Source: Mariannaea sp. PMI_226
Lineage: Eukaryota; Ascomycota; Sordariomycetes; Hypocreales; Nectriaceae
DNA: 64,000 nucleotides
Direction: 5' to 3'
NCBI GenBank assembly: GCA_024336345.1
Contig: JANFOG010000005.1
Coordinates: 2,874,681 to 2,938,680, forward strand
Shown here: positions 24,302 to 34,240 of the stretch, piece by piece
How the letters are laid out: each line of letters opens with the position of its first letter
Numbering within the stretch: position 1 is the first letter of the stretch
Notes under the pieces: model-generated
Seen by the model: only the letters and a program-made list of their open reading frames with translations
The model's database searches: none
What the model was told of the DNA's origin: nothing
Program-made: the position numbers and the translations under genes

Positions 24302-25797
24302 ATGGCTGAACAATTGATCCTCAAGGGCACTCTCGAGGGCCACGTACGTGAACCCCTTCCCCTTCCTTCTCATGGGCGTCGTTGGTGGGAATCGGCAATG
24401 CTCCTTCACGTCTGGGCATGCCGTGACCCTTCGCGTCTCCAGAGTTGGATATTCAGGGCCACACTCCTTGATACTGACAGATATATATAGAATGGCTGGG
24501 TCACCAGCTTGGCCACCTCCATGGAGAAGTACGTCGACCATCGCCCCGTCAAAATTTCCTTCGCTTCGACTCCCGTGTGATGGTGGGGGACAAACGACTG
24601 ACTTGAATCCAGCCCCAACATGCTCCTTTCTGGCTCCCGAGACAAGAGCCTGATCATCTGGAACCTCACTCGCGATGAGACCCAGTACGGCTACCCCAAG
24701 CGATCTCTCAAGGGTCACTCTCACATCGTCTCCGACTGTGTACGTTTCTCCGTCTTCGAATATGGAATATATTCCGATTTTGGTGGATAAGCGCTGATGG
24801 ATATTTCGTTCGATACAGGTCATCTCTTCTGACGGTGCCTACGCTCTGTCCGCCTCTTGGGACAAGACCCTGCGCCTTTGGGAGCTTGCCACTGGCACCA
24901 CCACCCGACGATTTGTCGGCCACACCAACGACGTTCTCTCCGTCTCCTTCTCTGCCGACAACCGACAGATCGTTTCTGGCTCTCGCGACCGCACCATCAA
25001 GCTCTGGAACACTCTTGGTGACTGCAAGTACACCATCAGCGAGAAGGGCCACACTGAGTGGGTTTCTTGCGTCCGCTTCAGCCCCAACCCCCAGAACCCC
25101 GTCATTGTCTCCTCTGGCTGGGACAAGCTCGTCAAGGTATGTAAAAATCGCACAGGCTCTTTTCACCTCAAGAGCCCATGTATTCTTTGAATCTCTACAT
25201 GATGTTTGCAAACCCAAGTATTTGCTACTTCAGAGCCTGCCATCAACAGGCCATGAGACCAATAATCACCTATTGCCCTGACTTCAATCTTTCCACACTG
25301 TTTTACTTTCACTTGAGCTGCGCATTTTTTTACCATTTGAGAACACAAACTCTAATTCGGCGGTATCATAGGTTTGGGAGCTCTCGACCTGCAAGCTCCA
25401 GACTGACCACATTGGTCACACCGGCTACATCAACACCGTCACCATCTCCCCCGATGGCTCTCTCTGCGCCTCCGGTGGCAAGGACGGTACCACCATGCTC
25501 TGGGACCTCAACGAGTCCAAGCACCTCTACTCCCTCAACGCCAACGACGAGATCCACGCTCTCGTCTTCTCCCCCAACCGATACTGGCTCTGCGCTGCTA
25601 CCTCCAGCAGCATCATCATCTTCGACCTTGAGAAGAAGAGCAAGGTTGACGAGCTTAAGCCTGAGTTCACCGCCGTTGGCAAGAAGAGCCAAGAGCCCTA
25701 CTGTGTCAGCCTGGCTTGGTCCGCTGATGGCCAGACCCTGTTTGCTGGTTACACTGACAACATCATCCGCGCCTGGGGTGTTATGTCGAGGGCATAA
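24302..25797 (+). CDS. cpc-2: RACK1/Asc1/CPC-2, ribosome-bound G-beta-like WD40 protein
   Basis: Five exons (24302-24343, 24491-24528, 24613-24739, 24819-25136, 25372-25797) encode 316 aa. Seven WD repeats are visible, with the typical GH...WD spacing ([59 protein letters not shown] and so on). The protein binds the 40S head near the mRNA exit and links ribosomes to signalling; in yeast and Neurospora it restrains general amino acid control. Its length equals the family norm (314-319). Intron 4 (25137-25371) is the longest in the gene at 235 nt and contains a U24 snoRNA. Codon bias is strong, giving shadow ORFs on the other strand. Confidence 0.97.
25199..25281 (+). ncRNA. snR24: U24 (snR24-type) C/D box snoRNA in RACK1 intron 4
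   Basis: Within the intron there is a C box ATGATGT (25199-25205), the guide element TATTTGCTACTT (25219-25230) followed by a degenerate D' box CAGA, a C'-like ATGAGAC (25253-25259) and a D box CTGA (25278-25281). The guide is complementary to the highly conserved large-subunit rRNA segment AAGTAGCAAAT, the known U24 target region. From established knowledge, yeast U24 also lies in the intron of the RACK1 gene ASC1. A short TTGAA/TTCAA pairing flanks the element. The ends given are the C and D boxes; the mature RNA will be slightly longer. Confidence 0.85.
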
Positions 25798-26660
25798 ATG
25801 GCTGCTCTCCCCTAAAAAAAAGGTATTGATCATGGGGACGGAAGGCGAGCGGAAGAAGGTAGATCATTGGTGGGGCGTCAAATGGCTGGCTTCCTCGTTT
25901 GGTCTTTATTGATGCAAAGGAAGGGGGGGCACTCATATCTGACGAGGGCATGACGCATTTGCTGGCTAAGGCAGCCCCTGAAGGCACCGGGCATCATCCT
26001 TTTGTTCTCCAATAAAGAACTCGAGTTTTAAAAAGAAATTCCGCATGACTGTTAGTGTGACTGAATCCCACATCTTGTTCCAACGTGAATCGAGAACACC
26101 GACTTTGATCTTGTCGACAAATAAATCATGGTATTGGCGGCGATTTGCTGTCTAGGACATAATTCAGTGGCAATTTAATAAAACGTCTTGAGTGGAGTAT
26201 ATATCACGCCCTAGCCTGACTATCAACTTGCGGGCATGACTTGGTAACATGATTCCAATCTGGGCGGATTAGATCATTTAAACGAGGGGGTATTTGCTAT
26301 GTAGGAAGGTAACTAGGCAGCTTGCTTTATGATGGTAGTCCCAGTCGTACCTTTCAGATCCAAAGGTGCACAGGTGCACAAAGTCAACTTGAGATGAATT
26401 GGACAAATGCCAAGTGATACAATTGAACTCTTTCATTCGCACAGAATTTTGCCCCGTCTTAGTCGCCATCCCAGTCTATGAGACTAAATTCACTCGATAC
26501 TATACATAGATATGTGTCAGACATATGTACAGACACACGCATCTTTACTGCAACTGCTAGTGCAACGATTTTGCCTGATTGAAATAGTGCAAAACGGCCT
26601 CCGGCAATCCGAGCCACTCAAAGCTGGTGTTACCGTCTCGCTTCCTTTGTATCTCTTGAA
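25798..26660. other. Convergent 3' intergenic region of RACK1 and OST3
   Basis: About 860 bp between two stop codons. It contains the expected 3' UTRs and AT-rich sequence. No coding frame or RNA gene was recognised. Confidence 0.5.
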
Positions 26661-27824
26661 TTACATGAAGGGAGGAAGAGAAAATGGATAACCGCTGTTC
26701 TTGATACGAAAGATGCTGAGGAGAAAGCTGTAGATAAGGAAGAGGACACCTCCCCAGGCGATCACAGCCACTTGCTGAGTCTTAGAGTCCGAGATGCGGG
26801 GAACCTTCAGAGCCAACGATATGGCACAGAATGAAAGAACACCATCTAAGGTCGCGTTAGTCAACTTGCATAAGTCATGGTCAAGTGCGGAGCGGGTCAT
26901 ACAGAGGGCTGCGACGATCTGTGTTTCCAGACCAAACTGGCTCTGAAAGCCAGGGGCAACATAACTAACTCCTCCACGGCCGTCGCCAGCGACATATGGC
27001 ACCTTGCGAATGTGATTGAACATGTGCCCACTGGTGAAGAGGAGAATAGAGATGAGACTGATAGAGGCCCAAATGTTGCGGTTCTGAATGATGGGCAACA
27101 GCCAGCGGGAGGCAGTCACCAAGGCACTACCGATGCCAGCAATAAGAGTGAAAGAAACGACCCATCGCATCCAGTTGATCGGTCGCTTGACGGCAGGGTG
27201 GGGTCGGCCGGGGAGATGACGGGAGACCCAAGTATGGATTTTCTCGGCGGAAGCGGCACTGCTCCTGGTCAGTATTACTGAAAGAGACGGAGCACACAGC
27301 TTGAAACTCACCCGCTGGTAAAGTCAAATCGAAGAGGTTCTTGGGCATCAACCGCGTGAGGGCCTTGTGTAGGCTGGAACAAAAGGAGGACTGGGGCAGT
27401 TTGAAGGCCAAGCTATTGCAAAGCTATCAGTATTGAGTTGACGAGGAAATTAACAAGTCGTACGTATACATACCGACATAAAAATCTCTCGGCCGTCGGC
27501 GAAATCCAAGGTGCCGTAGAGCATTCGCGACTCTCCAGATTTGTCGCCCTTTGCCCAGCTCTTGCCGAGCAGCTCCCATTCGGGCTGAAATTCACGGCAG
27601 AGCGCACAACCGAACCTCGTATCCAGCGCAGTCAACAGAATAGCAACACTATAGTCCCTGGGTGTGGCAGTTAATGATTTGTAAGAGGCGTCGTTGAGCT
27701 TCATGGGTGAGGAGCTCAACGACTTGCTGTGGAATCGGGTAAAGCTGTCGCCCGTGGACTTTTTGGCAGCTACAGCTCCTGTCGCCAACAGCAAGAGAGA
27801 AACGAGTGACTTGAAGAACCGCAT
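26661..27824 (-). CDS. OST3: Oligosaccharyltransferase subunit OST3/OST6
   Basis: Four exons on the minus strand (27824-27474, 27412-27312, 27264-26903, 26845-26661) encode 332 aa. A signal peptide (residues 1-20) is followed by a luminal thioredoxin-like domain with the redox pair C73-x-x-C76 (FGCALC), then four hydrophobic membrane segments in the C-terminal half and a YPFSLPPFM end. OST3/OST6 subunits form transient mixed disulfides with substrate proteins and widen the range of Asn sites glycosylated by the ER oligosaccharyltransferase. Intron 2 is only 47 nt; the second of two possible acceptors keeps the frame into SSAASAEKIHTW. It is divergent from the coiled-coil gene. Confidence 0.93.
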
Positions 27825-28325
27825 TGTGAAGAGGAAGTACGAGGATGGTTGGAGAGAGGGTCAAGGATAGAAGAAAGTGGCCAATTGGCCTGCAAATTGT
27901 TGTATGGAAGTGCTCGATATGTTCAGAATAGATCAATGGAGCTTAGTGGTGAAGCACAGGTGGCCTCTGAGCGCGGCTTGCGTGTGTCACCCGGAATTAC
28001 CTAAGCACAAGCGCACGAGTAGAGTGACTGTATCCCCACTGGCCAAGAGGCAGATACAGTCACGTGAGGACGGCCCAGTCATTCCATGTCATTGTTGTCA
28101 TATACTCGCGCTAACCAAGTTTAGTACCATGTTTATTTGCACCCAAAACACCGCTTGGAAGGTCAACCTTGAAGCTCGTCCATGCCACATCAACCTCCCC
28201 CATGCTTCTACATCCCTGAACCCCACAGCAGCCTCTCTCATTCTATACTAGGCCTGCTATATATCAAGCTCTTCCTCTGGTAGGATATCCACCAACAACT
28301 TCCTCGGACATTACACTCGCTGAAA
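27825..28325. promoter_or_regulatory. Bidirectional promoter of OST3 and the coiled-coil gene
   Basis: This 500-bp gap between divergent start codons must hold both promoters. It contains a CACGTG E-box near 28061. No ORF of interest was seen. Confidence 0.5.
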
Positions 28326-30120
28326 ATGGGCGCGAAGGCGGCCGAGGTAAGGACATCCGTGTCTGATCAATGGAGTGCCCAGCATTGTGTTGACATAGCT
28401 ACTTACAGCGCATGGCTCGCATCAGCGATCTCTCATTGAGTCATCAGAGCAATGCCCATAAGATCGACCTAGTCAACCGGGACGAAGAGGCCCGTCGTCT
28501 CAAGTTGCGACTTCTGTCCCTCCGCGACGAAAATGCTTCCCTGAAGGACAAGTTGTCACAAAAAGATTCGCGCATCAGCCTCCTCTCACGGCAAGGGGAG
28601 GATTTTCGAACTGAGCTGAGCGAAGCAAGGGAAAAGTCAAAACTTCAGGATACACGGATTAAGAAGCAGTCGAACGAACTGGCGGCTCTCAAGGTGACAT
28701 GCACAGTACTCCAAGAAGTGTATCTCTTAGCTAACAGCCCCGTCAGGCCGAATTAGAAGCTCTCAACGGCTCTATGGAGGATTCGAGCAAAGTGCTGCAA
28801 GAGAAATTTGCCCTGAATCGAGAACTGAATCGAATTCGACCGGAGATGGAACACTTGAAGTCACAACTGGCAAACCATCAAGTCGTAATTATCGAGAAGC
28901 ACGAACTTGAGAGGCAACTGAACTCCCTTGAAGTTGAACTCGAAAATGAGAAGCGATCCAAACAACGGATACAACAGAAAATGGACAATGAGGCCGATGA
29001 GGGCCGGAAAGCACATCTGGACGTGACCGAAAAGAAGTACGCCAATGAAAAGAAAGAATGGGAAAGAGAGAAAAAGAAATTCGAGAGCGAACTTCGAGAG
29101 ATGGAGGGTGAGCGTGAGCAGTTGGAAGATCGGGTCTCAGGACTCAAATCGAAACTCAAGAGCGTACAAACAGAACTGAAGGAGACGCGGTCTGAGCTCG
29201 CAGGATGCCGTGAAGAACTCGAAGCCGCACGAAAGGTGTCCCGAACGGTTGATCGACCTAAGAAAGTGATGGCAGTAGAGAGCGAAGCTGCCCGCAAGCG
29301 GCGCCTAAACGATATCAGCATGGAAGATATGAGCATTGGAACACCTGGGCCTGATTTGGCCGCCCAGAAACGACCACTTAAGAAGCGTGCTGCGGAATAT
29401 GCTCTCGTCGGAGAGAAGTCTGCATTCTCTGTCACGCCTTTCCTGAGCAGAACAAAGGCTGTAGACGACGATTCTATCAATGTACCCTCTCCAACCGGCA
29501 AGCAAGTTGAATTTGCCGAGCCAGTTGCTGACCGGGAAGAAGAGGAGGATGAGGAAGAAGAGAACGGAGATGTCAGCGAAGAGCCACGAGCAAGGCATCA
29601 GATTTCCGAGGAGACGGTCGAAGTGAGAAAGGAGGAGTCAAAGAAGTCATCTCATGCCAAAGCATCAAAGCCGCGAGGTAGACCGCGAAAGGCTCTTGAT
29701 GAAGCACCGACGCTCAAGAAGAATATGCCTAGCTCTTCAACACAACAGAAGATGCAGGGACTGAGCAAGCTTAGCGTGTTAGCCGAGGAATCGGAAGATG
29801 TTGAAGCGAACAAGGTGACGGCAAAGCGAGCCAAAAAAGGTCTAGAGTTGAAGACCAAGAATAACGACTCCAAGTTCGGTAACGACAGCTTTGGAGAAGC
29901 AGAGGGCCGAAAGAAAAAACGCAAGATTCTTGCTGGCAGCAGTAAGACTCTGTTCGATGATGACGATGCCGAAGTGGCTCCAAGGCTGGCAAAGCCAAAG
30001 CTGGGCGTTGGTCGAAAACTGAAAGCACCTCTAGGAGGGGCATCTAACGCATTTGCTGGAAAGACATTCTCCCCTCTTAAGCGAGACAGACGAGGTGTTG
30101 GGGCAAGTTTTTTGGTATAA
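28326..30120 (+). CDS. Uncharacterised coiled-coil nuclear protein with AT-hook
   Basis: Exons 28326-28346, 28409-28693 and 28747-30120 encode 559 aa. I do not recognise a named family with confidence. After a short conserved start (MGAKAAERMARISDLSLSH), residues about 20-290 are charged heptad-rich coiled coil. The rest is disordered, with an acidic run of Asp/Glu, an AT-hook core (KPRGRPRKA), a basic GRKKKRKIL signal and a compact C-terminal motif (FAGKTFSPLKRDRRGVGASF). Coiled coil plus DNA-binding hook plus nuclear signal suggests a chromosome or spindle role; a monopolin-like (Lrs4/Mde4) part is one possibility but is speculation. Exon 1 has only seven codons. Confidence 0.8.
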
Positions 30121-30253
30121 GCATCATGAGAAGATTGGGATTATGGGCGGATTGGATGGGATAATGGTCAAGGGTATGGTTGCATTGGCGGCGTTGGGAT
30201 TATTGATTATTTCGTCGTTTTTGGCATTCTGAAGAATTGAGATTCTAATTTTT

Positions 30254-30278
30254 CACACACACACTCTCTCTCTCTCTC
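30254..30278. repeat. (CA)n(CT)n microsatellite
   Basis: Five CA units run directly into about seven CT units. It lies some 130 bp after the stop of the coiled-coil gene, probably in its 3' UTR. Confidence 0.85.
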
Positions 30279-30589
30279 AAAGGGACATCTCTCGAGCAGG
30301 CCCATGGGGTGTAGTCCTAATTTTCAATATTCCGTTGAAAATGTGATCTCATTGTTGATAAACAATGGATATCATCATTCGCGTATGTACTGTACTACCC
30401 GATATTTTGCCCGTAGGTACCCTATCCCCCCCATGCACGCACACGAGTACAAATCTTACTCTTTGATGGATTACCCTGCCAAAAAAAAAAAACGGTACAG
30501 GCCTTCAGTTCACCTACGCATCCCCTAAAACCAGGAGAAAAATTAGAACTCTTTTCTCAGGTGCCTTTTTATTAGTTGTGCTCGGCCTG

Positions 30590-31986
30590 ATGATGCTGCA
30601 ACCAGTGGTACGCTTGGCGAGGGTTGCTTTGCATGTGTCCAGCCGGTCACACGCGTCTATACCCTTGTTTGAGATTCCCCAGTGCTTTTGCCGCTGCGCT
30701 TCGTCAACCTCGCGATGGAAGCAAAGGCAGGGAAAAGATGCGTTTGCTAGGGATGCAAAGGTTCAAGGACTGAAGAGTCGAGCGGCCTTCAAGTTGTTGG
30801 AAGTACAGTGCTAGGCCCGCGCCTGAATTTTGGTTCCCTTCGCTGACGTTGCATTGGAGATTGATGCCAAGTATAAGATCTTCAAAGGTCATGGGAGGAC
30901 AGTCGTAGACTTGGTAAGTCTTTATCTTGAAGCACCTGGGATGACCTTGAGCCCTCTGGAAAACTCATTTTGAATATGTAGGGTTACGCCCCGGGAAGCT
31001 GGTCTCAGGTAACGTTTTCTTCCCAAGAATGCTTCCATCTAGTTAACCGGACTCATATATCATGATGTGTATAGGTTGCCATGGAGAGAACACGGCCCCA
31101 TGGACGGGTGATTGGCATTGATCTGATCCCAGCGCAGCCGCCGCGTGGTGTCACTACTTTTCAAGGTGACTTTCTCTCCCCTAACGTCCAGGCCTTGGTG
31201 AAGAACTTCATCATCGAGTCCCATCGAAGACAACCGCCGCCTCCGCCGCCTCCTCCAGACCAGGACTCCCAAGAAGATTTCAACGAGGAAGATGTTGACC
31301 GGCCGAGTTACCTGGACATGGAACGTCAATCTACGCCCTCATCTGAAGCATTGGAATCAAAAACGGGCACATTGCCTGAGCGTATTGTAGATGTTTGTCT
31401 TCCTTTCCCATTAAGCGTTCTCTTTATTCCTTCTTTTTGCCTGCTTACTGATAATGCAAAGGTCGTTTTAAGTGACATGTCAGCTCCCTGGGACCAAACT
31501 TCTGGTTTCAATGTGAACACGATGAGTAATCCCTATAATAGGCTAATGAACACGAGTGGCAACAACTTTCGCGATCATGCGGGGAGTATGGTAGGTTCAA
31601 ATGCTGAGTTAACTTGACGTGGATATACGCTAGTTTTAAAGAGGAGAGGGCACATTAGACAGTTGCTGATTCGTCTATTCTGCTGTTTTAGGACCTTTGC
31701 AATGCTGCGTTGAGATTTGCAAGCGACACCCTTCGTCCGGGCGGCCACTTCGTTTGCAAGTTCTATCAAGGCGCGGAGGATAAGCTGCTCGAAAAGAAAC
31801 TGAGATCTTTGTTTACCAAAGTGTATAGAGAAAAACCTGAGTCTTCTAGAAAGGTTGGTGCTCGAGAAGCCTGAGAAATCATCAATGCAAAACTGACTTC
31901 GACTGCGTGGAAATCAGGAGAGCAAAGAGGCTTACTTTGTGGCATTGAGGCGGAAGCGGAATGTTACCGTAGATCTGGATTCATAA
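30590..31986 (+). CDS. MRM2: Mitochondrial rRNA 2'-O-methyltransferase MRM2 (FtsJ/RlmE family)
   Basis: Seven exons (30590-30802, 30860-30913, 30982-31008, 31075-31392, 31462-31590, 31692-31853, 31918-31986) encode 323 aa. The N-terminus is Arg-rich without acids, fitting mitochondrial import. The K-D-K-E catalytic tetrad of RrmJ-type enzymes is present: Lys in AAFKLLE, Asp in VVLSDMSAPW, Lys in FVCKFYQG and Glu in SKEAYFVA; DLGYAPGSWSQ is the SAM-binding motif I. Yeast Mrm2 methylates the 2'-OH of a uridine in the 21S rRNA A-loop. Exon 3 is a 27-nt microexon holding most of motif I. Between the GDF and SDMSAP strands there is an inserted low-complexity stretch with eight prolines. Confidence 0.93.
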
Positions 31987-32278
31987 CGGCATTCAACCAT
32001 ACAACTCATTTCGTACGCATGTACAACACATATCACAAGCACTTCTAAATACATTACTTGGCAGGGGAACAATATCATCACAAAGAGGAAGTGCAAGTAG
32101 TACTTGAATTAGATCAGGGCGGCAGCAATGCTCAAGAATTTCATTGTAGAATTTTGGGATACCTAGCCACGCCAATTCCATGCAATACCCATTCGCAAAC
32201 CGAACTTGAATTTTGACCAGTCCCTGGTGACCTGATCGTACCGCCTCCAGAGGCTTATAATTTTCGTCATTAACCCGC

Positions 32279-33198
32279 TTAGACCTTGAAACCGCGCGAA
32301 CGTCTGCGACCACGGGCACGCTCGAACTTGCGGCCCTTGGACTCGACGTAGGGCTTCTGGAATGGGGATTAGATATCGCATCGACAAGACATAGTCAGAA
32401 ACACGCACCTTGTTGGAGTGAGGACCGAAGCCGAAGTGCTTGACAGCCTCGCGGCTGTTCTTGGGGCCACGGAGGATCAGGGTGTTGCTGCCAGTAGGGG
32501 CACGGAGAGCAAGCTGATCTAGGGTGATGGCCTCGCCGCCGGCAGCGGTGATACGGGCGCGGGCGGTGGCGGTGAATCGCAGGGCAGCGACAGTCACCTT
32601 GGGGAACTCCAGGAGGCGGTTGTCATCAGTGACGGTGCCGACAATGACGACGGTGCGCTTCTCGCCCTCCTTGTTGATGTTGGCAACAATGCGGGAGAGG
32701 GAGACGGGGGGGCGGTTGATCTTGGACATGAACAGACGTCGGAGAACGACCTTGTTGAAGGAAGAGTCGGTTCGGCCTATAATTATTTGCCATTGAGATT
32801 AGTTGGCTGCTTTGTCCCCTCCAAGAAAGGGGAAGATGAAAAAAAAAAAAAATCCAACGGTGCGCTGTTCTTCATTTCTTCGAAGTCGCGACAATGGGAA
32901 CAGGGGGAGAACACGTACGGGCCAGGAAGCGGTAAAGCTTCACCAAGAGCTTAAGGTAGACATTGTCGCTCTTGGGGGCAGTGCGGTGAGTGCCCTTGAC
33001 GTGGTGGCGGTCGAGATCGATACCTGTTTGGGTGAAGCCATCGTCAGCCAATTGATTCAAGCATGCTCAGAAGTCGGCCACTCTTTCTCGCGACGAAGCG
33101 CAAGATGGTGCCATTGGTTTCGCAGTGAGAGAGAGCCCGAGAGCCTCCTTACTACTCGCATACAGAGGCTGATTTTGGATGATTCTTCACGTACCCAT
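32279..33198 (-). CDS. RPL18: 60S ribosomal protein L18 (eL18)
   Basis: Four exons on the minus strand (33198-33195, 33023-32919, 32776-32409, 32356-32279) encode 184 aa. [15 protein letters not shown], the central [16 protein letters not shown] and the basic end [13 protein letters not shown] are diagnostic for eL18, a large-subunit surface protein. Exon 1 is four bases (ATGG), so translation starts one base before an intron; the GGGTAC junction restores Gly-Ile-Asp. Intron 1 is 171 nt and intron 2 is 142 nt; neither shows convincing C/D snoRNA boxes. The gene is convergent with MRM2, with stop codons 292 bp apart. Confidence 0.95.
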
Positions 33199-33354
33199 GG
33201 CGGCGGTTGTCGGCTGTGCAAGTTGACGATGCTGGCTGATGTTACGACTGAGCTCCCACTGACCTTTTGGAAAAATTCGAGGGCTTTGGCGCGAGTGGGG
33301 CTCGGGTCACACACACGTAGTGGGTAATTTTCAAAGGGCGGTCAGTCGTGGCAA

Positions 33355-33361
33355 TTAGGGC
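33355..33361 (-). promoter_or_regulatory. GCCCTAA (TTAGGGC) box upstream of RPL18
   Basis: On the coding strand of RPL18 this reads GCCCTAATT and lies 157 bp before the ATG. A CACGTG E-box follows 72 bp further upstream (33433-33438). The pair resembles the RPL19 promoter. Confidence 0.6.
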
Positions 33362-34240
33362 AAGCAAGGCTGGACCTTGCGGGTGAATGTCGGCTGAAGA
33401 AGTACTCTATACAAACTCGAATCATCTTTGTCCACGTGATGTGATGCTTCAACTCGTCTCAGATCGGTAGGTGAACACAAGAGCATATTGGCTTTTTTAA
33501 CCAAGTAGAGAGGGCGGTTTGCCTTATTGACCTAGGTATACAAGTGAAACTAGTTACACGCAGTATTTACGTGTGGTTTATGGGCATTTTGTACCACGTT
33601 TCGCACAGCGGCGAGGTTATTCCAGGTCAGGTTGGAGCGAAAGACATGGTAGCTGTCGACCTCATGATGTGACTAGTCTTAATTGCCTTTTTTTTTTTCC
33701 TTTTCCGTTTACACGTAGTTGGTAGTCTCAGACAGAGACACTTGGAAACCGATTCAAGAACCAATCCTGTTCTCTGTAGAAGCTCGTAAGTCTTGAAGCT
33801 CTTGGGTGCAGGGTTCGTTACGAATAGTGTAGAGGATTTATCATAAGGAAGCCATCTCAATTGCATTTTATTCCTTTGTGAAGCCAAACCCAGACAAATA
33901 AAACGTAAAAAAAGAAATTTCTCTTGATCTCCTTATACCGTCTATTGTTCAGGGTACCTATATATCCACCACCTTGCGCCATTGTAGAGCCCCTACCTGG
34001 TATGTATGTCTTTTCTTCTGGGCAGGTTGGCCACTTATTGCCCACCGCCGTTTGTTCCGATTCCCTTCGAGAAGTATGGCCTAGGCCTATGGCGTATCTA
34101 AAATTTCCTAGAGCCGTTGCTCCTTCTTTTTGTTTTCTTATAATATTGAGTGCTAGGAATTCTCTTCCTATGCTCAGTGTATCACACCCTACTCCCAAAC
34201 AAAATATGCCGTCATGACAATCTGGAAGTACGGCGTGTCG
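33362..34240. other. Intergenic: RPL18 upstream region and carrier 3' region
   Basis: About 880 bp with a T-run near 33688-33698 and AT-rich sequence from 33850. Apart from the RPL18 promoter elements no feature was recognised. Confidence 0.5.

Noticed and set aside
24185..24823. 212-aa minus-strand frame over the 5' part of RACK1
   Set aside because: It runs across RACK1 exons and introns antisense and has no recognisable similarity.
25366..25833. 155-aa minus-strand frame over the last RACK1 exon
   Set aside because: Antisense shadow caused by C-ending codons in RACK1; Val/Gly/Glu/Asp-rich and without domain features.
33024..33194. Possible snoRNA in RPL18 intron 1 (CTGA motifs present)
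   Set aside because: No C box (RTGATGA) at the right place and no terminal stem.
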